From 1-14-0-10-37-14 sp037130845 (lineage in GTDB: Bacteria > Patescibacteriota > Patescibacteriia > Patescibacteriales > Patescibacteriaceae), in the NCBI GenBank assembly GCA_037130845.1, contig JBAXSE010000010.1, forward strand, positions 1 to 48,503: a stretch of DNA of 48,503 nucleotides. The letters are read 5' to 3'. Under the pieces are notes generated by a model, which was not told where the DNA came from, made no database searches, and saw nothing but the letters and a program-made list of their open reading frames with translations. The position numbers and the translations under genes are program-made. Shown here in pieces: positions 31,838 to 39,264 of the stretch; the stretch's first letter is position 1; each line of letters opens with the position of its first letter.

Positions 31838-32401
31838 ATGAACATCAAAAATCATTTGCAAAAGAATTGGCCTTATTATTTTGTCGGCTTGATAGCCTGT
31901 TTGTCTGCCGCTTTGTCTTTGTTAAAGTTCTATACGCCTAGCATCTGGGTCTGCCAAGATAGCCAATGGGTCAAGCAGGGCAACCCTAAGACGCCGAAGC
32001 CGACCGCCGATTGTGGAGTTAATCTGCAAAATCAAAGGCCGGCTGCGCCTGCGCAAGACGGAGAATTGATTATTTATGAGCCGGTGCCCAATTCTATTGT
32101 CAGCTCTACTATTCATATCCGAGGACAAGCCAAGGGTAAATGGTATTTCGAAGGATCATTTCCGATATCCATTGTGAATGAAGCGGGGCAAACCTTGGCT
32201 CAGGGTCAGGCTAAAGCTCAAGCCGATTGGATGCAAGAGGGCTGGGTGCCTTTTGTCTCTGATCTGAGCCTGGCTAAGCCAGAGACTGGCAGAGGGTTTA
32301 TTATCTTGAAGAAAGACAATCCATCAGGACTCCCGGCTAATGATGCGGAAATAAGGTTACCGATACGATTTGGAGCTGATGAAAAGCAAAAGTCGTTGTA
32401 A
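31838..32401 (+). CDS. Membrane-anchored Gmad2 immunoglobulin-like protein
   Basis: A 187-residue protein with a single N-terminal membrane segment (YYFVGLIACLSAALSLLKFY), a short Pro-rich stretch with two cysteines, and from about residue 75 a Gmad2 domain: IIYEPVPNSIVSSTIHIRG, GKWYFEGSFPISIVNEAGQ and WVPFVSDLSL. Gmad2 is an immunoglobulin-like fold, first named from spore germination proteins and now known in many exported proteins. It is expected outside the membrane. Two repeat elements (copies B and C) fill the spacer after it. Confidence 0.8.
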   Translation: MNIKNHLQKNWPYYFVGLIACLSAALSLLKFYTPSIWVCQDSQWVKQGNPKTPKPTADCGVNLQNQRPAAPAQDGELIIYEPVPNSIVSSTIHIRGQAKGKWYFEGSFPISIVNEAGQTLAQGQAKAQADWMQEGWVPFVSDLSLAKPETGRGFIILKKDNPSGLPANDAEIRLPIRFGADEKQKSL

Positions 32402-32414
32402 TTGAATAAGCGCA

Positions 32415-32621
32415 TTTATCTCCGGTACTCCCGGAGATCTCCTGGATACGTAGACATGGCAAGTCTAGGAAATTAGCATAAAACTCTGCGAAAGAAATAC
32501 TTCGATATTCAATATAAGAAAATTTGGGACGAGCATTACTTTTCTGGCTTCACTTTTCAGCATATTTTAATATTGATAATTTACTCTTCTTGGGGAGATC
32601 CACGGGAGTACCGTGGATAAA
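32415..32621 (+). mobile_element. Hairpin-TIR element, copy B (complete, 207 bp)
   Basis: The left terminus (32415-32441) is identical to that of copy A. The right terminus (32595-32621) differs at four stem positions, but the changes come in pairs: ATCCACGG pairs with CCGTGGAT where copy A has ATCTCCGG with CCGGAGAT. The interior has GGGACGA at 32526-32532. It codes for no protein and lies head to tail with copy C, 11 nt apart. Confidence 0.8.
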
Positions 32622-32632
32622 CTCAGGTCGTA

Positions 32633-32840
32633 TTTACCTCCGTGAATACGGAGGTCTCCCAGGTACGTAATTAAAACAAATTTAAAACTCACAAAATAGG
32701 GACGCTAGGAAAAAGAATATTCGGTATTTTACAATTGTAATTCGGGGACGAACTTTAATATTCTGGCTTCACTCACTAACACTATTAAAATATTACCCCA
32801 TTACTCTCCTTGGGGAGATCTCCGTGTTCACGGAGATAAA
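32633..32840 (+). mobile_element. Hairpin-TIR element, copy C (complete, 208 bp)
   Basis: Termini at 32633-32658 and 32815-32840 are inverted repeats. The left hairpin ACCTCCGT/ACGGAGGT and right hairpin ATCTCCGTG/CACGGAGAT differ by a compensatory C-G to T-A change. GGGGACGA lies at 32744-32751. Copy D at 21769-21920 is closely similar over about 150 bp. The right end lies 10 nt before the start codon at 32851. Copies B and C together fill the 449-nt spacer. Confidence 0.82.
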
Positions 32841-32850
32841 TACATAATAT

Positions 32851-33600
32851 ATGAACAACAAATGGGAGCCGCGACACTTTTTGGTTCTGCTGGCCATATT
32901 GGCCATAACCGGCGTAGTGACTGTGTCTATACTGCGCGATCGGATCGTCAATCAACAATTCAAGGTGGTGACCTTGACCGGACGAGGCAAGGTTGATTAT
33001 CAGCCGGATCAAGCTACGGTTTCTTTGGGCGTGCAGATAGACAAGAAGGCCAAGGCCGAAGAGGCTCTAAATGAATTAAATACCAAGATTGCCGGCGTTC
33101 GGCAGGCTATGACACACCTTGGCGTCAAAGATGAGAATATCGACACCAAGAATTATTCTTTGTATACGCAGTATGATTACAAGGATAATATTCAGGTCGT
33201 TTCCGGCTATAGCGCTAATCAGCAATTAGACATCAAGATTATTAACCTTAAGGACAGCAAAGATTTATTGAACAAGGTGATAATCGAAGCGGGCAAGGCC
33301 GGTGCTAATCAGGTGAATGGTGTAACATTCACCACCACTAAGCTAGAGGACTATAAGCAGGAGGCCAGGATCAAGGCAATTGAAGATGCTAAGGCTAAGG
33401 CGTCCAGACTGGCCGGCGCTGCCGGAGTGGCCTTGGGTGATATTACCAATTGGTACGAAAACCAGATTACAGACGACGCTAATCCAATGATAGAGAGTAA
33501 AGGCGGTGTGGGTGGCGGCGCATCTGCTCCCATGCCTGCTGTTTCGACATCGGGCAATCAAATAACAATGGAAATAGGAGTTTCCTACAATATCAAATAA
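32851..33600 (+). CDS. SIMPL domain (DUF541) protein
   Basis: A 249-residue protein with one N-terminal membrane segment (FLVLLAILAITGVVTVSIL) and a SIMPL/DUF541 domain: VVTLTGRGKVDYQPDQATVS, GYSANQQLDIKI, and ARIKAIEDAKAKASRLAGAA with GVALGDITNWYE. SIMPL proteins are exported or membrane-bound proteins, some linked to oxidative stress or signalling; the exact role is not known. ATG 32851 follows the right end of element copy C. A small gene follows after 2 nt. Confidence 0.88.
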   Translation: MNNKWEPRHFLVLLAILAITGVVTVSILRDRIVNQQFKVVTLTGRGKVDYQPDQATVSLGVQIDKKAKAEEALNELNTKIAGVRQAMTHLGVKDENIDTKNYSLYTQYDYKDNIQVVSGYSANQQLDIKIINLKDSKDLLNKVIIEAGKAGANQVNGVTFTTTKLEDYKQEARIKAIEDAKAKASRLAGAAGVALGDITNWYENQITDDANPMIESKGGVGGGASAPMPAVSTSGNQITMEIGVSYNIK

Positions 33601-33602
33601 CT

Positions 33603-33833
33603 ATGACTAGCCAATTTGAAAAGTTACCAGTTTTTTCTAAAGAGCCAGAGCCGATTGACGAGGCTGACCAAGACATCGAAGACTATGAAGAAAACCTGGC
33701 AGCTCAGCATAGCGATGCTGATAAGCTATTGAAGGAGCAAAAAGAAGAAGTGCTGTTAAAGAAACACGAAGAGGATATATTTGACTTGATGCAAAAGCAT
33801 AGAATGGAAGATATTGAAGACAGAAAATATTAA
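33603..33833 (+). CDS. Small acidic hypothetical protein
   Basis: A 76-residue, strongly charged protein with many Glu, Asp and Lys residues and a predicted long helix or coiled coil (ADKLLKEQKEEVLLKKHEED). No known family. It starts 2 nt after the SIMPL gene, so it is co-transcribed, and ends before a strong terminator, which supports it being real. Confidence 0.6.
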   Translation: MTSQFEKLPVFSKEPEPIDEADQDIEDYEENLAAQHSDADKLLKEQKEEVLLKKHEEDIFDLMQKHRMEDIEDRKY

Positions 33834-33846
33834 ATAACGAAAAAGC

Positions 33847-33878
33847 AAAAAAAGAGACGGCCGGTCCGTCTCTTTTTG
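33847..33878. terminator. Terminator between convergent genes
   Basis: AAAAGAGACGG pairs with CCGTCTCTTTT around CCGGT, with A- and T-tracts on the two sides. It can serve both the 33603 gene and the minus-strand 33887 gene. Confidence 0.85.
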
Positions 33879-33886
33879 TCTTTGAA

Positions 33887-34339
33887 TTATTTAGCTGTTG
33901 CTTTGGCTCTAAGCGTTTTGTATTTGCTTTCCAGGTTTTTTCTTTCTTGCGCTTGCTTTTGTTCGAGCGCTATCTTTTCGGCTTGATGCTTTTTCGCCAG
34001 TGCTTTTTTTTCGGCCGTATATTGTTTGTCGAGAGCTTGCAGGGGAGTAGTTTTGGCGGGAGCGGGCGTTGTTGCATTGGTTTTTGGTGCCGGTGATGGA
34101 GTGGCAATAAGATAAGGTTGCATGCGGTTTAGATTCCTGCCATGGCGACCAAGATAGACCGAAGTCATATCGGTGCCGCAATCAAAAACATTGCCTCCGG
34201 AATGGGAAGATTGTAGAGATGTGACATCATACTTGTTGCCAGAAATAGTAATAATGCAACTGGCGGCCACAGCTTGTCCCGGCCCGGCGATTAGTCCTAG
34301 CCATAATAGGGCTACCATGCTTAAAATGACTTTTTTCAT
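33887..34339 (-). CDS. Secreted cytochrome-b5-like haem-binding protein with coiled-coil tail
   Basis: A 150-residue protein with a signal peptide (MKKVILSMVALLWLGLIAGP, then GQAVAA). Residues 27-79 match the cytochrome b5 pattern: an I-S-G-x-x-YDVT strand, HSGG at 46-49 in place of HPGG, CGTDMT, and a second His in GRHG (H66). These two His residues would be the haem ligands. C28 and C54 could form a disulfide. After a Pro/Ala/Thr linker comes a Lys/Glu/Gln-rich coiled coil (from about 105 to 150). The role is unknown; an exported haem protein is notable in a reduced genome. It is convergent to the SIMPL pair. Confidence 0.75.
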   Translation of the reverse strand: MKKVILSMVALLWLGLIAGPGQAVAASCIITISGNKYDVTSLQSSHSGGNVFDCGTDMTSVYLGRHGRNLNRMQPYLIATPSPAPKTNATTPAPAKTTPLQALDKQYTAEKKALAKKHQAEKIALEQKQAQERKNLESKYKTLRAKATAK

Positions 34340-34424
34340 AGAATATATGTCTTAATATTTAATATATAAATTATATAAGTATTTGTGATTTTTAGCTAAT
34401 AATTCACCCAAAAAGCCCGTTTTA

Positions 34425-34453
34425 TTGACTTTGATTAGATTTTGTTTTACTAT
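34425..34453 (+). promoter_or_regulatory. Promoter upstream of the tRNA-Gln locus
   Basis: TTGACT (34425-34430), a 17-nt spacer and TACTAT (34448-34453). It would transcribe the whole array of tRNA-Gln fragments and the intact gene. Confidence 0.5.
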
Positions 34454-34539
34454 CATTAAGTGAAATTCAATTGAATATCCGTCTTAATTAAGTCTAAGCG
34501 GACACATTCCGCCTACGCTGAAGCTACGGCGGGACACGG

Positions 34540-34600
34540 TCGGGGATCGTCTAATGGTAGTCGCCTCTCCGGCGACCCGCCGATGAGGCGGGGACAATAG
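34540..34600 (+). repeat. tRNA-Gln 5' fragment interrupted by a 32-nt hairpin insert
   Basis: Positions 34540-34560 repeat the first part of tRNA-Gln through its D-loop (ending AATGGTAG). A 32-nt insert follows (34561-34592), then GACAA, the continuation of the tRNA, which soon degenerates. The insert folds as CGCCTCTCCGGCG, loop ACC, then CGCCGATGAGGCG (two mismatches). The insert recurs at 34746-34777. Confidence 0.8.
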
Positions 34601-34642
34601 TGAGTTGAGTCGATAAGTGGTCTAAATAATTGTGTACAAAGC

Positions 34643-34713
34643 TCGGGGATCGTCTAATGGTAGGACAACGGCCTTTGAAGCCGTTTATCCAGGTCCGAAT
34701 CCTGGTCCCCGAG
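34643..34713 (+). tRNA. tRNA-Gln (anticodon TTG)
   Basis: Complete cloverleaf: acceptor TCGGGGA/TCCCCGA, D stem GTCT/GGAC, anticodon stem ACGGC/GCCGT with loop CTTTGAA (anticodon TTG), T stem CCAGG/CCTGG with loop TCCGAAT. CCA is not encoded. It lies between two interrupted partial copies (34540-34600 and 34738-34827) and has no terminator of its own; the next one is at 34828-34865. Confidence 0.93.
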
Positions 34714-34737
34714 CCTTGAACGCAATTTTATATTTAC

Positions 34738-34827
34738 AATGGTAGTCGCCTCTCCGGCGACCCGCCGAAGAGGCGGGGACAACGGCCTTTGAAGCCGTTT
34801 ATCCAGGTCCGAATCCTGGTCCCCGAG
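34738..34827 (+). repeat. tRNA-Gln 3' copy with hairpin insert in the D-arm
   Basis: AATGGTAG, then the 32-nt insert (34746-34777), then GACAACGG and the complete remainder of the tRNA including anticodon TTG, T-arm and acceptor 3' strand. The 5' acceptor strand is missing, so it cannot fold into a tRNA alone. Here the insert hairpin has a single mismatch. With 34540-34600 it shares the segment AATGGTAG-insert-GACAA. Confidence 0.82.
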
Positions 34828-34865
34828 CAAAAATAAAACAGCCTTTTTCGGCTGTTTTATTTTTG
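34828..34865 (+). terminator. Terminator of the tRNA-Gln array
   Basis: A perfect 16-bp stem, CAAAAATAAAACAGCC with GGCTGTTTTATTTTTG, around TTTTTC. Confidence 0.9.
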
Positions 34866-34991
34866 ATTGCGGGACTAGGTGAGGACCTGGACCTTGGGCC
34901 AAGAGCTTAAGGCAAAGCCAAGGGTAGCTTGGCAGGAAAAAGATTATCTTCAAAAAGACGTCTTCGATTAAAGGGACGGGGCTTTCGCCCC

Positions 34992-35046
34992 TCCGAATCC
35001 TGGTCCCCGAGCAAAAATAAAACAGCCTTTTTCGGCTGTTTTTTTG
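34992..35046 (+). repeat. Third tRNA-Gln 3' end plus second terminator copy
   Basis: The 51 nt at 34992-35042 repeat 34808-34858 exactly: T-loop to 3' end of the tRNA plus the terminator (AAAACAGCC/GGCTGTTTT). The spacing is 184 bp. The copy is directly preceded by the hairpin GGGGCTTTCGCCCC (34978-34991), as in the tRNA-Thr locus. Confidence 0.88.
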
Positions 35047-35054
35047 TTATAAGT

Positions 35055-35680
35055 AAAAACCTCCGGCTTTAGCCGGAGTGTACGTTTGAAGGCGAAGCCG
35101 TATAATAAAGCCGTCCCGGCAGGGCGGCTTTAGTAATAAATATACGTTTATGAACCACCAAAAACGTACTATCCGTACACTATCACATTCTTTCTACGAT
35201 TTGAAGTATCATTTAGTCTGGACTCCAAAGTATCGCGGGAAAGTGTTAGCGTCGGAAAAGGTCAAAAGCGAATTGCGAAGAATTTTTGAGACGATCTGCA
35301 AATGGAAACATTGGGAAATCGTGGAAATGAGCATACAAGAAGATCATATCCATGTTTGTCTTCTGGCTACGCCCAGGGATTCGATATCCTATGTCATGCA
35401 GATTATCAAAGGAAAATCTTCAGCATGGATGAAAAAGAAAATAAAACGCACCCACGGTCTTTATGAAAAAGAATCTTTGTGGGCGCGTGGATATTTCGCG
35501 TCTACGATTGGTTTGGACGAAAATATCATCAAACGGTATGTGAAGCATCAATATCATCACAATGAAGTTGACCAACCATCTTTGTTCGAGAAGCTAATTA
35601 AGTAAATACTGCAAGCCGCCCTGCCGGCGATTTAGCCGGCAGACCCAAAGCCACCGGACCTCAGTCCGGTGGTCGTTTAC
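35055..35680 (+). mobile_element. IS200/IS605-type insertion element
   Basis: The tnpA gene is framed by subterminal hairpins: left CTCCGGC-TTTA-GCCGGAG (35061-35078) and right CCACCGGAC-CTCA-GTCCGGTGG (35651-35672), the latter followed by TCGTTTAC. An inner 15-bp inverted repeat also flanks the gene (35116-35130 and 35613-35627). Size about 0.63 kb, no tnpB. Ends are approximate. It lies right after the tRNA-Gln array, and its right end supplies the -35 box of the pilin promoter. Confidence 0.8.
35150..35605 (+). CDS. tnpA: IS200/IS605-family Y1 transposase TnpA
   Basis: A 151-residue HUH transposase that moves single-stranded DNA. The HUH motif is H66-I-H68 in IQEDHIHVCLLATP, and the catalytic tyrosine is most likely Y130 in IIKRYVKHQ. 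YHLVWTPKYRGKVL at the N-terminus is a family hallmark. The length is typical and no frameshift is seen, so it may be active. It stands alone without tnpB. It could also act on non-autonomous elements with hairpin ends, such as copies A-E; that is a hypothesis. Confidence 0.93.
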   Translation: MNHQKRTIRTLSHSFYDLKYHLVWTPKYRGKVLASEKVKSELRRIFETICKWKHWEIVEMSIQEDHIHVCLLATPRDSISYVMQIIKGKSSAWMKKKIKRTHGLYEKESLWARGYFASTIGLDENIIKRYVKHQYHHNEVDQPSLFEKLIK

Positions 35681-35705
35681 TGAACAATTATAAATATGGT
35701 ATAAT
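35676..35705 (+). promoter_or_regulatory. Pilin promoter formed with the IS right end
   Basis: TTTACT (35676-35681) and TATAAT (35700-35705) are 18 nt apart, with TG one base before the -10 (TGGTATAAT, extended -10). The -35 overlaps the end of the IS200-type element. Confidence 0.55.
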
Positions 35706-35730
35706 AAATAAACTAAACAGATTATCTTGT

Positions 35731-36765
35731 ATGGTTTACTTTAAATATAGTTCACAGTCTAAAAAAATAATAGGCTTTACTTTGATCGAGCTGTTGGTGG
35801 TGATTGTCATCATCGGTATTTTGGCGTCTATCGCTTTTGTCGCTATCGGTACGGCGCGGTCCAAGGCGCGCGATGCCCAGAGAGTGGCAGATATAAAGCA
35901 ACTGCAATCGGCGCTGGAGGTTTATTTTGCCAACAACAATGCTTACCCCTCGATTATTACTTCCGGTCAAATATTGAAAGATGCTAGCGGCGTAGTATAT
36001 TTGAATAAAGTCCCAGCCGCTCCTACTGTGATTGATGGCGACTGTGCCGATATAACCGGCTATACTTATACCACTAGCACCCGCGGCTACGCCTTGACTT
36101 ATTGTTTGGGAGCCGCGGTCCAGAATGCCGGTCCCGGCAAATGCGTCGCTTATCAGGGTAATATTTGCGGGGTTGACGCTTGCGGTGATAATATTAATTA
36201 TTACGGAGATGTTTATCCGACTGTACAGATAGGATCACAATGTTGGTTTGCCAAAAGTCTGAATATTGGCACTCGCATTAACGCCACCACCACCGCTCAG
36301 TCCAATAATGGCGTTATTGAAAAATATTGTTATAATGACTCTGCTCTTAATTGTGATGTTGATTCTTATGGCGGTTTATATCAAGTTAATGAAGCTCTTA
36401 ATTATAGTGCGGCCGACAGCAATGGTAATTTTAGGGGTATTTGTCCTAAAGGCTGGCACGTACCCAAAGGCAGTGACTTTTGGCCTGGTTTTTTGAATGT
36501 TGGTGGCTCGCCTAACTACGGTTTAATGACTTCTTGGTATTGCGGTGGTTGTACTAATTCCACCGGTTTTAGCGCTTTTTATTATGGCCAGTATAGCGGT
36601 GGCGCTTATCTCGGCCGTTATAGTGGTTCAAATGTGGCTTGGTTTCAAACCGCTGACCATACAACTGCGGGTTCTATTCAGATTGTTAGTGGTCCGCCTA
36701 TGGTTTCTTTTGCCGTTGCCGGTAGCGCCAATGATGCCAGGGTGATCCGTTGCCTAAAAGATTAA
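35731..36765 (+). CDS. Type IV prepilin-like protein with FISUMP domain
   Basis: A 344-residue surface protein. The N-terminal KKIIG-FTLIELLVVIVIIGI is a class III prepilin signal, cut after G15 with F16 methylated, followed by the hydrophobic pilin helix and ARSKARDAQRVADIKQLQSA then FANNNAYPS. From about residue 150 to the end is a FISUMP domain: VYPTVQIGSQCWFAKSLNIG, YGGLYQVNEALNY, GICPKGWHVPKGSDF and the terminal RVIRCLKD. FISUMP domains are found in surface proteins of several phyla. Pilus assembly genes are not nearby. Ten or more Cys suggest disulfides. Confidence 0.88.
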   Translation: MVYFKYSSQSKKIIGFTLIELLVVIVIIGILASIAFVAIGTARSKARDAQRVADIKQLQSALEVYFANNNAYPSIITSGQILKDASGVVYLNKVPAAPTVIDGDCADITGYTYTTSTRGYALTYCLGAAVQNAGPGKCVAYQGNICGVDACGDNINYYGDVYPTVQIGSQCWFAKSLNIGTRINATTTAQSNNGVIEKYCYNDSALNCDVDSYGGLYQVNEALNYSAADSNGNFRGICPKGWHVPKGSDFWPGFLNVGGSPNYGLMTSWYCGGCTNSTGFSAFYYGQYSGGAYLGRYSGSNVAWFQTADHTTAGSIQIVSGPPMVSFAVAGSANDARVIRCLKD

Positions 36766-36783
36766 CTTCAACTTATTAGCGTA

Positions 36784-36812
36784 AAAAGTATCGCCTAGCG
36801 GGCGATACTTTT
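36784..36812 (+). terminator. Terminator after the pilin gene
   Basis: AAAAGTATCGCC pairs with GGCGATACTTTT, a perfect 12-bp stem with a short loop, followed by T-rich sequence. Confidence 0.85.
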
Positions 36813-36946
36813 ATTTTAGATCAGGCTAGATGTAGCAACTGTTATTTTTGTTTTAGGCCCTGATATTCCATGTCTAATAGCATTAATGCGAGGATAACCC
36901 ATTTTTGACTATACGCCTCTTTTTTTAATATCAGTTTCAAGGCTAT

Positions 36947-36975
36947 TTGCCAAAGTTTGGTCTTTAAATTAAAAT
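36947..36975 (+). promoter_or_regulatory. Promoter of the GNAT gene
   Basis: TTGCCA (36947-36952), a 17-nt spacer and TAAAAT (36970-36975), ending 8 nt before the ATG: the mRNA would be nearly leaderless. Confidence 0.5.
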
Positions 36976-36983
36976 ATTGTTAT

Positions 36984-37508
36984 ATGATAACAAAAAACTT
37001 TTCAATTGCTACCGATCGTATGTTGCTTGCTTTGATTGATTTGTCTTATAAAGATGATATTTTTCGAGAATTTACGCCCGAGGTGGCTCGTTTTTTGTAC
37101 CCTCAGCCCAGCGGTGACATTGCAGATACCGTGTCATTTATAAATGAAAGTCGGGAAAAGACTTTGGCTGGACGTGAATTGCAGTTGGTAGCATTAGATA
37201 AAGACAGCAAAGAGTTCCTTGGCTGTGCCGGCCTGCATGATGTAGACACTAGGGTGCCTGAATTGGGGCTGTGGTTCAAGAAATCGGTCTGGGGCAAAGG
37301 CTATGGTCTAGAGGCGATGAGGGCGCTTAAGGAGTGGGCTGATCATAATCTGGACTATGACCATATCCGCTACCCGGTGTATAAGGATAACGCTCCAAGC
37401 CGTAAAATTGCGGGAGCTTTAGGAGGAATAATGGTTCGTGAGTATATGGGCGCTAATATGAAAGGCGAGGAACACGAAGAGGTTGACTATATTATTCCTA
37501 AATCATAA
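36984..37508 (+). CDS. GNAT-family N-acetyltransferase, RimJ/RimL-like
   Basis: A 174-residue acetyltransferase: LQLVALDKDSKEFLGCAGLH, then ELGLWFKKSVWGKGYGLEAM holding the acetyl-CoA-binding loop (the R/Q-x-x-G-x-G/A position reads KKSVWGKGYG), then HIRYPVYKDNAPSRKIAGAL with the usual N-x-x-S-x-x-x-x-E/A motif. Acceptor unknown. I use ATG 36984 because the promoter ends just before it. Single gene between the pilin and trpS. Confidence 0.85.
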   Translation: MITKNFSIATDRMLLALIDLSYKDDIFREFTPEVARFLYPQPSGDIADTVSFINESREKTLAGRELQLVALDKDSKEFLGCAGLHDVDTRVPELGLWFKKSVWGKGYGLEAMRALKEWADHNLDYDHIRYPVYKDNAPSRKIAGALGGIMVREYMGANMKGEEHEEVDYIIPKS

Positions 37509-37533
37509 GAATAGATTATAGTCTAATCTTGGT

Positions 37534-37562
37534 TTGACTGCTGGTGCCTGAGGGGCTACAAT
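37534..37562 (+). promoter_or_regulatory. Promoter of trpS
   Basis: TTGACT (37534-37539), a 17-nt spacer and TACAAT (37557-37562), about 23 nt before the ATG. Confidence 0.6.
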
Positions 37563-37585
37563 AAAAGTACATAATATTAAAGAAT

Positions 37586-38593
37586 ATGACCAAAACTATA
37601 ATTCTGACAGGAGACCGGCCGACCGGGCGTTTGCATCTGGGGCATTATGTCGGGTCGCTGGCTAAGCGGGTGGAACTGCAGCATAGCCATGACCAATATA
37701 TCATGATTGCCGATATGCAGGCCTTGACCGACAATGCCGAGAATCCGGAGAAGGTGCGGACCAATGTCCTGGAAGTCGCCTTAGATTATTTGGCTGTCGG
37801 CCTGGAGCCCCAGGCTAATACCATCTTTATCCAATCTCTGGTGCCGGAGCTGGCTGAGCTGACCATGTATTATCTCAATCTGGTGACCGTGGCTCAATTG
37901 CAACGCAACCCGACGGTCAAGACAGAAATGCAGCAGAAGGAAATGGCGGCTAATGTGCCGGCCGGCTTCTTGTGCTATCCGGTCAGCCAGGCGGCCGACA
38001 TCACAGCCTTCCGCGCTACAGTGGTGCCGGTGGGGGAGGACCAGCTGCCGATGATTGAACAGACCAACGATATCGTCCGTAAATTTAATAATCTTTATGG
38101 CGGATCGGCTCTGGTGGAGTGCCAGGCTTTGACTTCGGGCGTAGTCCGTCTGCCCGGTACCGACGGCAAGGCCAAGATGGGCAAGTCGCTCAACAATTGC
38201 ATCTATCTGTCCGATACAGCCGAAGAAGTACAGAAGAAAGTAATGGCGATGTATACCGATCCGGAACACCTGCGAGTGGAAGATCCTGGCAAGGTGGAGG
38301 GCAATCCGGTCTTCGCTTATCTGGACGCCTTTGATGATGATAAAGCAGGAGTGGCTGAACTCAAAGCGCATTATACCAAAGGCGGTTTGGGCGATGTGGT
38401 GGTCAAGAAACGCCTCAACGAAGTGTTGCAGGCCGTACTGGAGCCGATACGGACCAAGCGTGATGAACTGGCCAAAGATCCGCAGGCGATCATGGAAATG
38501 TTGCGCCAAGGCAGCGAGAAGGCAGAAAAAGTGGCCGCGCAGACTTTGTTGGAGGTTAGGAAAGCGATGCGACTGGATTATTTCAAAGATTAG
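37586..38593 (+). CDS. trpS: Tryptophanyl-tRNA synthetase
   Basis: Class I synthetase that charges tRNA-Trp. The 335 residues have the HIGH-type motif HLGH (17-20) in GDRPTGRLHLGHYVGS and the KMSKS-type motif KMGKS (197-201), plus the tryptophan pocket region AADITAFRATVVPVGEDQ. Length is normal. It is a single gene with its own promoter and terminator. Confidence 0.96.
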   Translation: MTKTIILTGDRPTGRLHLGHYVGSLAKRVELQHSHDQYIMIADMQALTDNAENPEKVRTNVLEVALDYLAVGLEPQANTIFIQSLVPELAELTMYYLNLVTVAQLQRNPTVKTEMQQKEMAANVPAGFLCYPVSQAADITAFRATVVPVGEDQLPMIEQTNDIVRKFNNLYGGSALVECQALTSGVVRLPGTDGKAKMGKSLNNCIYLSDTAEEVQKKVMAMYTDPEHLRVEDPGKVEGNPVFAYLDAFDDDKAGVAELKAHYTKGGLGDVVVKKRLNEVLQAVLEPIRTKRDELAKDPQAIMEMLRQGSEKAEKVAAQTLLEVRKAMRLDYFKD

Positions 38594-38609
38594 AATTTGC
38601 ACTAAATGT

Positions 38610-38646
38610 AAAAAGCCACGTTCTGTTGTAGAATGTGGCTTTTTAT
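38610..38646 (+). terminator. Terminator after trpS
   Basis: AAAAAGCCACGTTCT pairs with AGAATGTGGCTTTTT, one wobble in 15 bp, followed by a T-tract. A second hairpin, AAACCCG with CGGGTTT (about 38679-38704), lies beyond and probably serves the convergent gene at 38720. Confidence 0.85.
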
Positions 38647-38719
38647 TATATTTTGAATTGTTTTGCGCAGATATAATAAAAACCCGGCAAAGAATGTCGG
38701 GTTTAGTGTTTGATCATTA

Positions 38720-39133
38720 TTATTTATCTTTAGGGATTGGCTTTTTGGCAATAATTAGAAAATATCGGTGTTCTTTCATTTTGAATTCGTGTATTTTGTA
38801 GTTTTCACCAGGACTAAGATTGTCTCTGTCGATATTTAGGTGGTAGACATAGCGATAATCATAGCCATTGATAGTGTATTCATCGCATTTAGCAAAAGCC
38901 TTTACTTTTTTATCTTTAATTTTGCCAAGGCATAGAGCCATAGCATCATCGAGCTTTAGTTTATGACGTGAAACAATAATTGCGCCATACAATCGGCCGA
39001 CGGGATTTTTCACTGCGTCATACGAGAACTCACGTTCTCCGAATAGCCTTAGTTTAAAATAATTAGGCTCTTTGTCTCCTGCCAGGCTGATTGTTGCAAA
39101 GAGGATGGCTAATATTATTAGCGTACTTTTCAT
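38720..39133 (-). CDS. Small secreted hypothetical protein
   Basis: A 137-residue protein with a signal peptide (MKSTLIILAILFATISLAGD). The mature part has two cysteines (in MALCLGKIK and AFAKCDEYT) that could form a disulfide, and a basic C-terminus. No family recognised. The ATG has a GGAG 5 nt or so upstream, and a TATAGA -10-like box lies further upstream. It begins the group of small genes with good SDs. Confidence 0.65.
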   Translation of the reverse strand: MKSTLIILAILFATISLAGDKEPNYFKLRLFGEREFSYDAVKNPVGRLYGAIIVSRHKLKLDDAMALCLGKIKDKKVKAFAKCDEYTINGYDYRYVYHLNIDRDNLSPGENYKIHEFKMKEHRYFLIIAKKPIPKDK

Positions 39134-39264
39134 GGTTACTCCAGAAATTAATAAAAATAGTTATTAATGAGCCGCGTCTATATTGTGTGAGTAATATTCA
39201 GTTTAAGACCGTTTAATTGCAGAAGCTGCCCCGACGTAATATCGGAATAGCCGCGCTGTTTGTC

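Noticed and set aside
34540..34827. The flanking tRNA-Gln fragments as a functional split or intron-containing tRNA
   Set aside because: The insert sits in the D-arm, lacks group I intron or bulge-helix-bulge features, and an intact tRNA-Gln is present between the fragments.
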